Origin: Erythroxylum novogranatense
Taxonomy: Eukaryota; Streptophyta; Magnoliopsida; Malpighiales; Erythroxylaceae
Assembly (NCBI GenBank): GCA_029891385.1
Contig: CM057228.1
Coordinates: forward strand, 80,712,964 to 80,776,963
DNA: 64,000 bases
Direction of reading: 5' to 3'
Below the pieces are notes generated by a model, which ran no database searches, was not told the origin of the DNA, and was given only the letters and a program-made list of their open reading frames with translations. Positions 37,801-44,487 of the stretch are shown here, piece after piece. The position numbers were made by a program, and so were the translations under genes. Numbering within the stretch: position 1 is the stretch's first letter; each line of letters opens with the position of its first letter.

Positions 37801-37822
37801 AGCTAGTTTTCCTTCACTTTGA
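13817..37822 (+). CDS. ARID-ELM2-SANT-like chromatin protein, two coding exons split by a 22.1-kb intron
   Basis: Exon 1 is 13817-14800 and exon 2 is 36908-37822. The junction is CAG|GTGCGT to TTGCAG|AAC, phase 0, giving 632 aa. Exon 1 carries an ARID DNA-binding domain at about residues 50-135 (LSLRGVFDQVLSAF, LDLFELLWLVKRRGGFELV, FWTFVAKELG). An acidic/Ser-rich linker with a basic patch RKRKRE follows. Exon 2 opens NNQKMHPAMYDD, the block after the ARID in plant ARID1/ARID2-type proteins. An ELM2-like motif (VPLGTGFQAEVPEWIG) and a SANT/Myb-like domain (LRWTDEEELKFKDMV, FWDYAHRYFPKKPRTDLVSY) come next. The family is nuclear; ELM2-SANT modules commonly recruit histone deacetylases. Both exons are free of stops, so the gene looks functional provided the giant intron splices. 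The terminal SDDDESDFGS stretch is acidic. Confidence 0.85.
14801..15441 (+). other. Original intron sequence before the copia insertion
   Basis: This is ordinary T-rich plant intron sequence starting at the GTGCGT donor. No gene or element end is visible before the copia LTR at 15442. Confidence 0.6.
15442..15681 (-). repeat. Copia 3' LTR
   Basis: This 240-bp LTR is nearly identical to 27517-27775, but lacks about 20 bp (the ctcctacatttattggga stretch). On the - strand it starts TGTTGGTTAATG. Confidence 0.9.
15682..15700 (-). other. Copia polypurine tract
   Basis: On the - strand the sequence CTTGAGGGGGAGT lies directly before the 3' LTR, the usual plus-strand primer of copia elements. Confidence 0.85.
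15840..18341 (-). pseudogene. Copia pol, 3' half: integrase, reverse transcriptase, RNase H
   Basis: Integrase core remnants (CLRTDNGKEYVNQTL, ETPQQNGVA) lie at 18301-18098, and a frameshifted integrase tail at 18073-17840. A 439-codon open stretch, 17744-16425, carries the copia RT: NGTWEIVQRP, RWVYTLKYNSDGS, YKARLVPKGYTQ, QFDVKNALLPG, LKRALYGLKQSPRAW and catalytic YVDD in LLVYVDDIIISGND. It continues in other frames at 16531-16175 (KGQYQRLVGRLIYL) and 16196-15891 (RNase H: IYTDADYAGSV, SRSSAESEF-like, CDNKS). At least three frameshifts and several stops make it non-functional. The 5' part of the integrase lies across the nested gypsy element. Confidence 0.85.
18347..18726 (-). repeat. Gypsy 3' LTR
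   Basis: The 380-bp LTR matches 23187-23564 with scattered substitutions and small indels. A purine-rich tract (- strand GGAGGGTAGTAT) directly precedes it. Confidence 0.9.
18760..21905 (-). pseudogene. Gypsy pol: protease end, RT, RNase H, integrase, degraded chromodomain
   Basis: RT spans 21887-20526: WRMCVDYRALNKLTVPNKY, FSKIDLRSGYHQIRV, VVMPFGLTNAPSTFQ and FFDD in LVFFDDILIYSKD. A frameshift near 20550 leads to RNase H (SDASLEGVGAILLQ, YERELLAVVLALQKWKHYL, LKTDHYTLKYLL, DSLSRR). Integrase follows, with the HHCC zinc finger (HDTPAGGHGGYLKTLKRI, C-x2-C in NCLQCQQNK) and a core containing DFIVGLPKS, IVSDRDVVFLS and SYHPQTDGQIEVINR. A second shift lies near 19430. Past 19065, broken fragments such as WENYDF-like and FRLEDKSFS suggest a chromodomain tail. 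Confidence 0.87.
21909..23046 (-). pseudogene. Gypsy gag with CCHC knuckle and protease start
   Basis: From ATG 23046 the capsid region reads FPKYDGGDPRGWILKAEKYF and GTVQEYRQEFARRSARV, the retrotrans_gag signature. A frameshift near 22410-22440 moves the frame to 22403-21909. That part holds the zinc knuckle CFRCNEKYGPGHRC and the aspartic protease motif LVDSGSTHNFVS, closed by TAA at 21909. Without the shift this would be continuous with the pol frame. Confidence 0.85.
23187..23564 (-). repeat. Gypsy 5' LTR
   Basis: The 378-bp partner LTR's outer end reads gtataa where the other copy has gtatca, so one terminal base is mutated. Just inside it the - strand reads GCGGTACCGAGCTTTAACG, a mutated version of the iMet primer site TGGTATCAGAGC. 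Confidence 0.88.
23438..24740 (-). pseudogene. Copia gag end, zinc knuckle, protease and start of integrase
   Basis: The 24740-24346 part has a zinc knuckle CSYCKKSGHTKENYFKLHG, in which the last cysteine is Tyr. The 24352-23570 part carries the protease motif (TWILDSGATDHMSSY), NVLHVPKLSHNLISIQKL, and the GAG-pre-integrase / zinc-finger block (LGHPPFRVLRSLYP, CDVCEFAKHHR, IHSDVWGPAPV). The copia frame is cut by the gypsy LTR at 23564; apparent coding to 23438 reads into that LTR. The two frames meet at a small shift near 24350. Confidence 0.85.
24741..25087 (-). repeat. Gag-only element, 3' LTR
   Basis: The 347-bp LTR is almost identical to 26466-26814, differing at a handful of positions. 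This implies a comparatively recent insertion. Confidence 0.93.
25240..26385 (-). pseudogene. Gypsy-type gag of the gag-only element (one frameshift)
   Basis: From ATG 26385 (MMPPKMADRVEALESRMASL) there is a predicted coiled-coil N-terminus, then the retrotrans_gag capsid: LPMFDGSDPVGWITRAEIYF, LLSMEGATIHWFN and GTVEEYIEAFE. The frame shifts near 25750 into 25765-25433 (MGYFMSGLRDKIRRRV). A further frame holds the CCHC-like knuckle, CFRCGERFHPLYQC, near 25310-25265. Apart from the shifts the gag is complete. It would form capsids in which the element depends on other elements for pol functions. Confidence 0.82.
26466..26814 (-). repeat. Gag-only element, 5' LTR
   Basis: This 349-bp LTR starts TGTTAGGAGCTAC and ends GAGTCCTATCA on the - strand. 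The adjoining TTGGTCAGACC is a weak primer-site candidate only. Confidence 0.93.
26820..27361 (-). pseudogene. Copia gag, N-terminal part
   Basis: The natural start is ATG at 27361-27359 (MATDLSQKSTANLIPLNPND), about 140 bp inside the 5' LTR. A frameshift near 27280 moves to the frame reading LRKNYLQWAQVIRTTLKG, then WDDDDSLIMTWLWNSM and IWDNLRQTYSKKDD, the UBN2-type copia gag. It is cut at 26815 by the gag-only element and continues at 24740. Confidence 0.85.
27502..27513 (-). other. Copia primer-binding site (tRNA-iMet)
   Basis: The - strand reads TGGTATCAGAGC, the standard initiator-tRNA-Met complement, two to three bases inside the 5' LTR. Confidence 0.92.
27517..27775 (-). repeat. Copia 5' LTR
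   Basis: The 259-bp partner of 15442-15681 ends ccaaca on the + strand, next to gtatt. Confidence 0.92.
27781..28136 (+). other. AT-rich intron sequence at the edge of the pararetrovirus block
   Basis: One frame reads ALLDKFQIVEPKLRDKSLN and FLKKLKLYIYRLVYKLLRLS before stops. It may be part of the same viral insertion (movement-protein side), but I cannot confirm this. Confidence 0.3.
28137..28545 (+). repeat. Pararetroviral inverted repeat A, left arm (coat-region fragment)
   Basis: This is an imperfect reverse complement of about 28700-29130. One frame reads SPNKNTLEFLNAIEPIKAFH. I suspect the coat-protein region, but the assignment is tentative. Confidence 0.6.
28700..29130 (-). repeat. 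Pararetroviral inverted repeat A, right arm
   Basis: This pairs with 28137-28545 with scattered mismatches and indels. The + strand ORF read here at 29018-29329 is an artefact in its first half. Confidence 0.6.
29140..29335 (+). pseudogene. Pararetroviral aspartic protease C-terminal fragment
   Basis: The + frame ends LPLILGNNFLKLYNPFVNTF. The same stretch recurs at about 33955-34020 after a DTGAT motif, which identifies it as the end of the viral protease. Its catalytic half is missing here. Confidence 0.6.
29388..29756 (+). pseudogene. Pararetroviral RNase H fragment
   Basis: Motifs seen are GWAGYLL-like (DTWAGYLLAQP), RKYPIYEKETLACIKILRKW, then after a stop KGRLIR and a LADTLTREW end. 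This is the caulimovirid RNase H pattern (YPIYEKE..A, TDSKYL, RL.RWQL). Two or more stops break it, and the RT that should precede it is absent here. Confidence 0.68.
29797..31025 (+). pseudogene. Pararetroviral viroplasmin/transactivator gene, left-arm copy
   Basis: The frame starts near VVTKEIN and LRATIAFLEKQ. The segment near 30055-30210 corresponds to the viroplasmin domain (compare the better-preserved right-arm copy). It ends at about 31019 with an acidic SSEDTIIEE tail. Multiple stops occur. In exogenous relatives this protein builds inclusion bodies and promotes polycistronic translation. Confidence 0.6.
31197..31203 (+). promoter_or_regulatory. Viral TATA box candidate (left arm)
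   Basis: TATATAA follows a CTTTTGCTTTC-rich tract and lies 3' of the viroplasmin gene, where caulimovirids place their pregenomic-RNA promoter. Activity is unknown. Confidence 0.45.
31680..33390 (-). repeat. Large inverted repeat B, right arm
   Basis: This is the reverse-complement partner of 29797-31445. Homology stops abruptly near 33390, where the + strand coat/protease segment begins, marking a recombination junction. Confidence 0.8.
31908..31914 (-). promoter_or_regulatory. Viral TATA box candidate (right arm)
   Basis: TATATAA on the - strand is the mirror copy of 31197-31203. The two promoters face each other across the palindrome centre. Confidence 0.4.
32087..33432 (-). pseudogene. 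Pararetroviral viroplasmin/transactivator gene, right-arm copy
   Basis: The - strand frame 33432-33100 contains VVTKEINQLRATIALLEKQQ and runs to KFMSFSMDS. It continues in-phase or shifted through VGIYDEWHKAAIHINNKP, the best-preserved viroplasmin signature (GIYDxW..), then EKALAEFKKVLEK. Later pieces (32825-32631 and 32281-32087, acidic end SSEDIIIEE) complete the gene. Several stops are present. It is better preserved than the left-arm copy. Confidence 0.68.
33470..34885 (+). pseudogene. Pararetroviral coat zinc-knuckle, protease and RT segment
   Basis: A knuckle-like CWLCKKEGYYTNEC near 33515-33560 has Tyr where His is expected. The protease follows (DTGAT near 33765, then LPLILGNNFL near 33955). 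The RT spans about 34170-34885: RTVINYKELNKAT-like start, WFTTLDAKLGYWQLRLHE, QASSIYQRFMDKN and catalytic YIDD in LAYIDDIIIFSNKD. It is truncated after YLGIEC, just before the RNase H. Stops and frameshifts occur between the domains. Confidence 0.72.
35030..35700 (-). mobile_element. Ty3/gypsy gag relic
   Basis: The - strand reads LWIGL/MDWIVEVDKVFEYIEI near 35620-35560, the gypsy gag signature (DWIxxVDKVFEY..IPEEK). A shifted SIHEYT and other fragments follow downstream to about 35030. No LTRs were found. Confidence 0.5.
35701..36907 (+). other. 3' part of the ARID intron
   Basis: Apart from a short tandem duplication near its end, no element or gene was recognised. It ends in the acceptor tcaaacttgcag at 36907. 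Confidence 0.5.
36596..36673. repeat. 39-bp tandem duplication in the intron
   Basis: A unit starting tagttgggggcattgaatt is repeated directly, about 240 bp before exon 2. Confidence 0.93.
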
Positions 37823-38508
37823 CCAGACATGCTACTGTCCATTGTGCACCCATTTTGTAGAACTTTCGGACAGTTCTTGTACTAGTAGTGAAATAGCAGT
37901 TTGGATGCCTCTGAAATTTTTGGTAGCTTAACAGTCACTATTCGAATAATGAAAAATTGAGCAGACACAGCAAGGAAGTGAGGCTAGTCAATTTGGGTTA
38001 ATGATGACTGGGGGAAGGTGCATCTCAGACCTTGCCCCCTCGTTGCCGTAGTTCAGAAGGATTTATTTTTATTTTCACCAGTTGCTGGGTTCGCCTGGGG
38101 AATAAGCAGGACGTACTTTAGTTTTCTGTGCGTCGTTAGGTTGGGAATGCGTTTCTCTGACATTTCAAATCCTTGCAAGATGTTTGAAGGATGAATTGAT
38201 CATTGCCTTGAGGCTGGCCATGCTGCTTATGTCACAGCCCTTCTAACTTTTTTCTGATCTATATTCATAGCTTAGTATGCCACTTGGTTTACAGGTGGAA
38301 GATGAGGATCGATGTATTTTACAGCTTTTACTGTTGACTATGAGTGTAACACTCCTTACAAGGAACCAACAACCACCCACGTACATGTCAACCAAATTCT
38401 TGTACAAACAATTATGACATATTTTCTATTCATTTATAGGAACTGTCATGACACATTTGCCTATTCTATGTTATGCATATACATATTACAAAATTTTATA
38501 TCACTTTT
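37823..38508 (+). other. 3' UTR and flank of the ARID gene
   Basis: This AT-rich sequence follows the TGA. An AATAATG-type signal lies near 37946, but no single polyadenylation site can be fixed. It is cut at 38509 by the Sirevirus LTR, with ctttt at 38504-38508 as target site. Confidence 0.5.
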
Positions 38509-39561
38509 TGTAAATGATCTATAAAGGGGTGGGGGTTGAATAGATCTTTAAATCTTTTCGCAATGTTCTACAAAAATTCAGAAGTTAATTCTACACAAAA
38601 ACAAATTAAACAACTTTAAATTCATAAAATAAGTAAGAAGATCAAACATTGTTTTTATAGAGGTTCGGTGTTAAGATCTATGTTCTCTACCTAAGCTCTC
38701 ACTTAAGATTTTGCAAACTACTTTATTGTACACTTTTTAGTTTAGTGTGAATTCTTACAAAAACACTTGATTTTCGGCGCAAATTACTTTTACAACTGAT
38801 TTATTTTTCAGCACAAATCCAACCACCCAAGTGATTTTTCACTAATCACTCAACTCACAGTAATAATGGGATAAAGATGAAAGCAATAACTTTTAGTACA
38901 AAAATGAATGGAATTCAGACCAAACCAAGAGTAGTATGAGAGCAAATTCTTGGAACTATAGTAGTATACTTTGATTTTTGCGTTGCTACCATTTCCCTTG
39001 ATGTTTTTCTATTTATTTGTAGTCGTTGGAGGGGTTCACTAGCTGTTGCCTGATTGCAAATAGACGTTCCTTAACTTTCTCCTTTCCATTTGTGAATGAT
39101 TCGGACGCATCTTGTTCAGCTCTACCTGATAGTCGACTAGTCGAGCTGTGATAGTCGACTAGTATTAGCATTTTTCACTGCCGCCTTTAACTTCGCTCTT
39201 CGATTAGTCGACTAGTGCCATAATAGTCGATTAATGTGATTTGTAGTCGACTTGTATCATATTAGTCGACTTGTTTCAACCCCCATCTGATGATCTTTAA
39301 TTTATTAGTCGACTTATGAAATACTGGTCGACTTGTTTCTGACTCCAACGGATATATTCAATCAAATCTTCTATAATCTTCATGTTTAATGTCTCTGGCA
39401 TGTTGAAAATTATTTCCTTATTGATTTCACTATGATTTATCAGCTATCTTGATTTATTTCAACCCACAACACTTGAAAATAATTTCTTAACTAATTCTAT
39501 ACATTTTGTTATTATCAAAACATAAGTGAGATTTAATTTGTCAACCACCATTGGTCCAACA
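38509..39561 (-). repeat. Sirevirus 3' LTR
   Basis: This 1053-bp LTR is closely similar to 61592-62670. It contains at least six AGTCGACTAG-type motifs between 39120 and 39350, and lacks a short stretch (ataagatgattatagca) present in the partner. Confidence 0.92.
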
Positions 39562-39800
39562 ATCTTCCCCTTTTTGATAATGACAAAACACTTAGAAATT
39601 GTTTAAGAAATGAGAACAAGAAAACATTGATCAAGGTTTTTATACATTGTCATTTTGGTTAGAAGTTTCCCCCTCAATCATATAAAATTTTTGAATTGTA
39701 TAACCTTGTAAAAACAGATTTGTAAAGGACATTTTAACAAACTCCCCTTTAATCAAGTAACTAAAGAATATCCAATTTCCAATTTTATTCCCCCCTTTTT
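39562..39800 (-). other. Multiple polypurine tracts upstream of the 3' LTR
   Basis: Four purine runs appear on the - strand: AAAAAGGGGAAG next to the LTR (about 39567), GATTGAGGGGGAAAC (about 39668), GATTAAAGGGGAGTT (about 39743) and GAAAAAAGGGGGGAAT (about 39790). Repeated polypurine tracts are a known Sirevirus trait. Confidence 0.7.
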
Positions 39801-39983
39801 TCATAATCAAAACAACAAACATGAATATAATGATGAAAAATTATCGCAATAACATTTAAACATAGAAACAAGCCATCAACCACCAAAAGTCTTAAGCAGT
39901 ACTCAAGGACAAATAAGAAAACCCTCAAACACTAGAAAGAGCATAATATAAAAACTGTTGGTCTAGGAGAAATGCAAAACACA

Positions 39984-41243
39984 TCAATGTGAAGAATCAT
40001 CATGCCTACACCCTAACTTATCAAAGATTTTCTTGATGCTTTTCTCTAGGCGTATAAGCGTGCTTTGCTGTTCATCAACCCGGTCATTCAATTCTTCCAA
40101 TTGGTCTCTAATTTCCCGAAGGTCATCAGGAGACATCTCACTCCTTCGGACACTACTTGGTCGAGAGCTGCTAGGGTGATCACTTGCCCTCTTAGATCGT
40201 TGCTTCCTAGGCACTTGTTCACTTTCCAAGGGCAAACCCAGCTTCTCTACATGATAAGAATAAACCCAACCTCTCTCAATTGTTTTGATTAATTTCATAC
40301 TGCGGAGATTATAAGGAGTAAATCTCCAACTCTGAGGATAGGGATAATGGTCATAGGCGTTCAAGTTGCATTTTTGCAGCTTGGCCATGTGAGTTATCAC
40401 GGCTCCATATGACATACCTTTATGTTTGCCCGTTTTTTCTTTCAGCTCACCTCTGAGTAAATTGACCTTCTTTCTCATCATCTGTATAATCAAGCTTGGA
40501 AAATTTAATTTTCTCCCTTCTTCCAAGTGCCACAGTATTTCCTTATCCAAAGAGGTGATGTGATTATTGCTTGCCTTCTTTGGATATACCACACGATTTA
40601 TAGCATAATGTAATAGTCTATAATTTAAGGGCAAGTCCATTGCCTCAAAAGGTGGCGAATGGTCGGAATATAATCGAGCAAGTAGATCATCACCCTTTGC
40701 TTTAGTGTAACCAAAATTTTCCTCAGCCTCTTCATGTGTGTCACCATTTTCATGTCTTAAAATATCCAAATCTAACAAGGAAGTATTAGGCCTAACTCCA
40801 CCAGTAGGCAATTGAAACCCTCTAGACAAATAATCTTCACAAATAAATATTTCTTTGCCTTGAATATGAGATTTCAAGTGTGTACCGGTATCCACATTAC
40901 TCCAAATTATCACAAGATTTGCATAAAATTCCCTCATCATATCCTCATAAATGTTATCAGTATACCCCAAGAAATAACACAGTCTATAACTTGTGATTCC
41001 AGAAAATAAATCCGTGTATTCACTATGCTCTAACTCAATCCAATCAAATCTCATAGATGGTATTAATACCTCTGTTTTAAGCACCGAGTAATAAAGGGTT
41101 TGAGCTTCACGTGAAATGAACCTTGCTTCAACTTCTTCATTCTCTCGATTACCACCTCCTTTTGAAGAAGACCCACGTACTCTTGGACCTTGTGGAGAAG
41201 TGGTTGTCTTCTTCCCTTTTCCAATAGATTTCCTTGGAGCCAT
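39984..41243 (-). CDS. Env-position ORF of the Sirevirus (419 aa, intact)
   Basis: This uninterrupted frame starts MAPRKSIGKGKKTTTS, with a strongly basic N-terminus. The central region (FDWIELEHSEY, MMREFYANLVIIWSNV, GKEIFICEDYLSRGFQLPTG) resembles the plant protein family often labelled putative plant transposon or envelope-like protein in retrotransposons. A charged C-terminus is predicted to coil (RDQLEELNDRVDEQQSTLIR). No signal peptide or convincing membrane segment is visible, so an envelope function is doubtful. It lies between RNase H and the 3' LTR in the same orientation as pol. It is notable for having no stop while pol is broken. Confidence 0.75.
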   Translation of the reverse strand: MAPRKSIGKGKKTTTSPQGPRVRGSSSKGGGNRENEEVEARFISREAQTLYYSVLKTEVLIPSMRFDWIELEHSEYTDLFSGITSYRLCYFLGYTDNIYEDMMREFYANLVIIWSNVDTGTHLKSHIQGKEIFICEDYLSRGFQLPTGGVRPNTSLLDLDILRHENGDTHEEAEENFGYTKAKGDDLLARLYSDHSPPFEAMDLPLNYRLLHYAINRVVYPKKASNNHITSLDKEILWHLEEGRKLNFPSLIIQMMRKKVNLLRGELKEKTGKHKGMSYGAVITHMAKLQKCNLNAYDHYPYPQSWRFTPYNLRSMKLIKTIERGWVYSYHVEKLGLPLESEQVPRKQRSKRASDHPSSSRPSSVRRSEMSPDDLREIRDQLEELNDRVDEQQSTLIRLEKSIKKIFDKLGCRHDDSSH

Positions 41244-41404
41244 TGTGAGAAATTGATATATTTAAGGAAGATAGAAGTAAATTTTGAATGTTAGGGTTTA
41301 GGAGAGTCGAAAGGAGTTTTTAGGAGAAGGAGAAGGATTTGAAGAATAGATCAAAGGGTTTGGTGTTTGTGAGAATCGATTGACAGTGGGTATGGAGTTT
41401 TTGA

Positions 41405-41755
41405 GAAAAACAGGGGTGATTAGTCGACTAAGAGGGAGAATTTTCAAGGAGAGGGAGATAACCTTTTCGAAGGTTTTGGGAAAAATGAGCTTTTAAAGGA
41501 GATCCAGATGACTTATAGTCGACTGATATGGGGTTAGTCGACTAGTAATAATAAAAGGAAAAGTGGGGGTTATCTAAAAGAAAACTAGTTGACTGGTCGT
41601 GTCCAGTTAGTCGGCTGGTTTTAAAAAAATAGCAGTGTTAGTCGACTGGTCGTATACTGTTAGTCGACTATAACTATTAGAAAGCAAAACAACTTGAATA
41701 ATTCCTCTACCTCAGTCGACTTAAACTCCAATTAGTCGATTGGAATGTTACCAAA
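41405..41755 (-). promoter_or_regulatory. Array of AGTCGACT palindromic motifs 5' of the env-position ORF
   Basis: Nine copies of a GTCGAC-centred motif, or one-base variants, occur in about 350 bp between the pol end and the env-position ORF. The same motif recurs in both LTRs. The position suggests a cis-acting element rather than coding sequence; the role is unknown. Confidence 0.55.
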
Positions 41756-41876
41756 CTCCAAATCAATCATATTTTAGTCTAAGTGTAAATCATGATGATG
41801 TGTTCTTCTAATGGAATTGCACATTTGCCTAATATTTTGACCATTTTGCTGTTCTAATGTATGCAGAAAGTTAAAA

Positions 41877-43150
41877 TCAACCAAAGGAATTTAAATCACA
41901 CATACCAAGTTTCAATTTGATGTTCACAAACACATCTTCCTTAAGGGGTTTAGTAAATATATCAGCTAATTGGTTACTAGCTGAAACATGCTTTAAGCAA
42001 ATGTCATCTTTCAAACAATGATCACGTATAAAATGATGTCTAATTTCTATATGCTTTGTTCTACTATGCAAGATTGGATTTTTACTCAAACAAATTGCAC
42101 TGGTATTATCACAATAAATAGGAATATTTTTAACCACAATACCATAGTCAAGTAATTGATGTTTAATCCAAAAAACTTGGGCACATGTACTACCAGCTGC
42201 TATATATTCAGATTCAGCAGTGGAAATAACTACATTAACTTGCTTTTTACTAGCCCAAGAGATCAAGGATGATCCTAAGAAATGACATAAGCCACTAGTG
42301 CTTTTTCTATCTACCCTACAACCACCATGATCAGCATCACTGTAAGCATATAAATCAAATGATTCACAACTGGAATACCATAAACCATGATTAACAGTTC
42401 TACTCAGATATTAAAAAATTCTTTTGCATGCACTCAAATGAGAAGATTTAGGACAAGATTGAAATCTAGCACACAACATGTAGCGAACATAATATCAGGT
42501 ATAGAAGCAGTTAAATACAAAAGGGAGCCGATCATACTTCTATAAAATTTTTGATCAACATCTTCCTCATGTTTAGATTTTTTCAAGACCTGATTTGTTG
42601 CCATTGGTGTTGTTGCTACTTTGCATCATTCCATTCTGAATTTCTTTAGAAGCTCCTTGGTATATTTTGATTGGTGAATGAAGATGCCATTGTTGTATTG
42701 CTTGATTTGCAACCCAAGGAAGAATTTGAGTTCTCCCATCATGCTCATTTCAAATTCACTTTGCATTAAATCACTAAATGTTTTACACAAAAATTCATTA
42801 ATAGCACCAAACACAATATTATCAACATATATTTGACAAATCAACATATCTTGATCAACATGTTTAATAAACAAAGTATTATCAATCTTACCACGAATAT
42901 ACCTATGTTGAGTTAGAAAAGTACTTAACCTCTCATACTATGCTCTAGGTGTTTGTTTTAACCCATATAGTGCCTTATTGAGTTTGTAGACATAATTCGG
43001 ATGTTCATGATCTTCAAAACCAGGTGATTGTTTGACATAAACTTCCTTTTGAATGTATCCATTTAGAAACGCACTCTTGACGTCCATTTGATTTAATTTG
43101 ATCCTTTTATGCGACGCAAAAGCACATAATAATCTGATTGCCTCCAATCG
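41877..43150 (-). pseudogene. Sirevirus RT (C-terminal part) and RNase H
   Basis: The RT reads EAIRLLCAFASHKRIKLNQM, VKSAFLNGYIQKEVYVKQ and LNKALYGLKQTPRA up to 42938. After a stop, catalytic YVDN (from YVDD) appears in QIYVDNIVFGAIN, with the rest to 42626. RNase H at 42266-41877 has MISWASKKQVNVVISTAESE, YCDNTSAICLSKNPI, HSRTKHIEIRHHFI and LADIFTKPL. The connecting part, 42620-42270, is broken. The frame is cut at 43150 by the solo LTR and resumes at 58114. The second catalytic Asp is Asn, so this RT would be inactive. Confidence 0.85.
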
Positions 43151-43748
43151 TGTTGGACCCCGAACTTTCGGTAGAAATTAGAAATATTAAATGGAATTAA
43201 ATGAGTGTGTTTGTATAGGTATTGTGTTATAGATGTTATTATACTTAAAGGAGATTGATGAGAAATGAAGTGATTGGTTTTGATGACTTTAAAATTTGAG
43301 TAGAGTTGTATGAGTTATGAAAGTCAAAATGAACTAGTTGATTGAAATGGAAGTTGAAAAGCAAGAAATGATTGGTGAAAGTGTTATATTTTAGAGAATT
43401 AAGAAATTTGACCTTTGGAGTAAAGAGTTGACTTTTGATTTAGGCAGATTTTGAGAAAATGATCTACATGAAATTTGTAGATTATATTGAGAGCTTTTCG
43501 TAGCTATAAAGTATGCTACTTTTCGATATCGGGATTGAAAGTTATAATTTTTAAAAGTTAAGTGTATTTTACTTGATTTGAAAAATGCTATTAAGAGTAA
43601 GATTGTGTGTGACTTTTGTAACAGATAAATGCATATGCGCATATTCTTTGGTGTTGAGTTTGATGTAGAAAAATGGCTTTGGAATAGTTTATTGGAGAGT
43701 TGAATTGTGTTTGAGATGAATTAGTTGAAGAGTTTGTGGTGGTGGGTG

Positions 43749-43812
43749 AATATGTGAAGTTGATGTGTTGATATGTGAAGTTGATGTGTTGATATGTGAA
43801 GTTTATGTGTTG
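43749..43812 (+). repeat. Three copies of a 21-bp repeat in the solo LTR
   Basis: The unit atatgtgaagttgatgtgttg occurs three times head to tail, the last with one change. Confidence 0.9.
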
Positions 43813-44349
43813 GAAGGGTGTTTAGAGACTTCAATGGAAAATCTGTATTGATTTAGATGGATTTAGCCAAAGTGGTCTTAATGAAAGTGGTAGATTATGT
43901 TTTTATTTTTCCATTGATATAAGACACGACAATTTTGGACAAGAGAGTAGAAAGTTATGATTTTTAGAAGTTCTGATGTTGTTTAAGTGTGAAGCTGATC
44001 GACCAGTCAGTTTTGTGTGGAGTTTTTGACCCATTTAGAGGTCAATCTAATTTTTAAGGCCTTCATAAAAGTTGTAGAGGGTTATTTTACCTTTCTGTAG
44101 ACACCAAGTTTGTCAAATTTGGAGTTCTGGGTCAAAAGTTATGATGTTTACAAGTTGAGGTGTTGTTTAAAGTTATGAGGAGATTATCGATCGGTTATCT
44201 TCGAGCTCATTTTTGACCCTTTTAAAGACCGAGCTTGATTGTGAGTCCTTATAAAAAATTGTAGATCTCTCTTTTATCTTTCCAACGGTACCAAGTTTGT
44301 CCAATTTGTTGCTCGGAGTTAAAAGTTATGAATGTTAGAAATTTGAAGG

Positions 44350-44487
44350 TCGGATTGGGTGCCGATCGACCTCTGTTGGCCGACCTTTGTGGGCCGACCT
44401 TTGTTGGCCGACCGACCTTTGCTGGCCGACCTCTATTGGATGACCTCTGTTGGCCGACTGATCTCTGTTGGCCGATCTCTGATGGCC
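44350..44487 (+). repeat. GGCCGACC minisatellite, left part
   Basis: Irregular 15-19-bp units of the form ttggccgacctctg are repeated here and continue at 54425-54485 beyond the nested element. The array was therefore the insertion target. Confidence 0.75.

Noticed and set aside
43391..43642. 83-aa - strand ORF in the solo LTR
   Set aside because: It has no recognisable features and lies wholly within LTR sequence.
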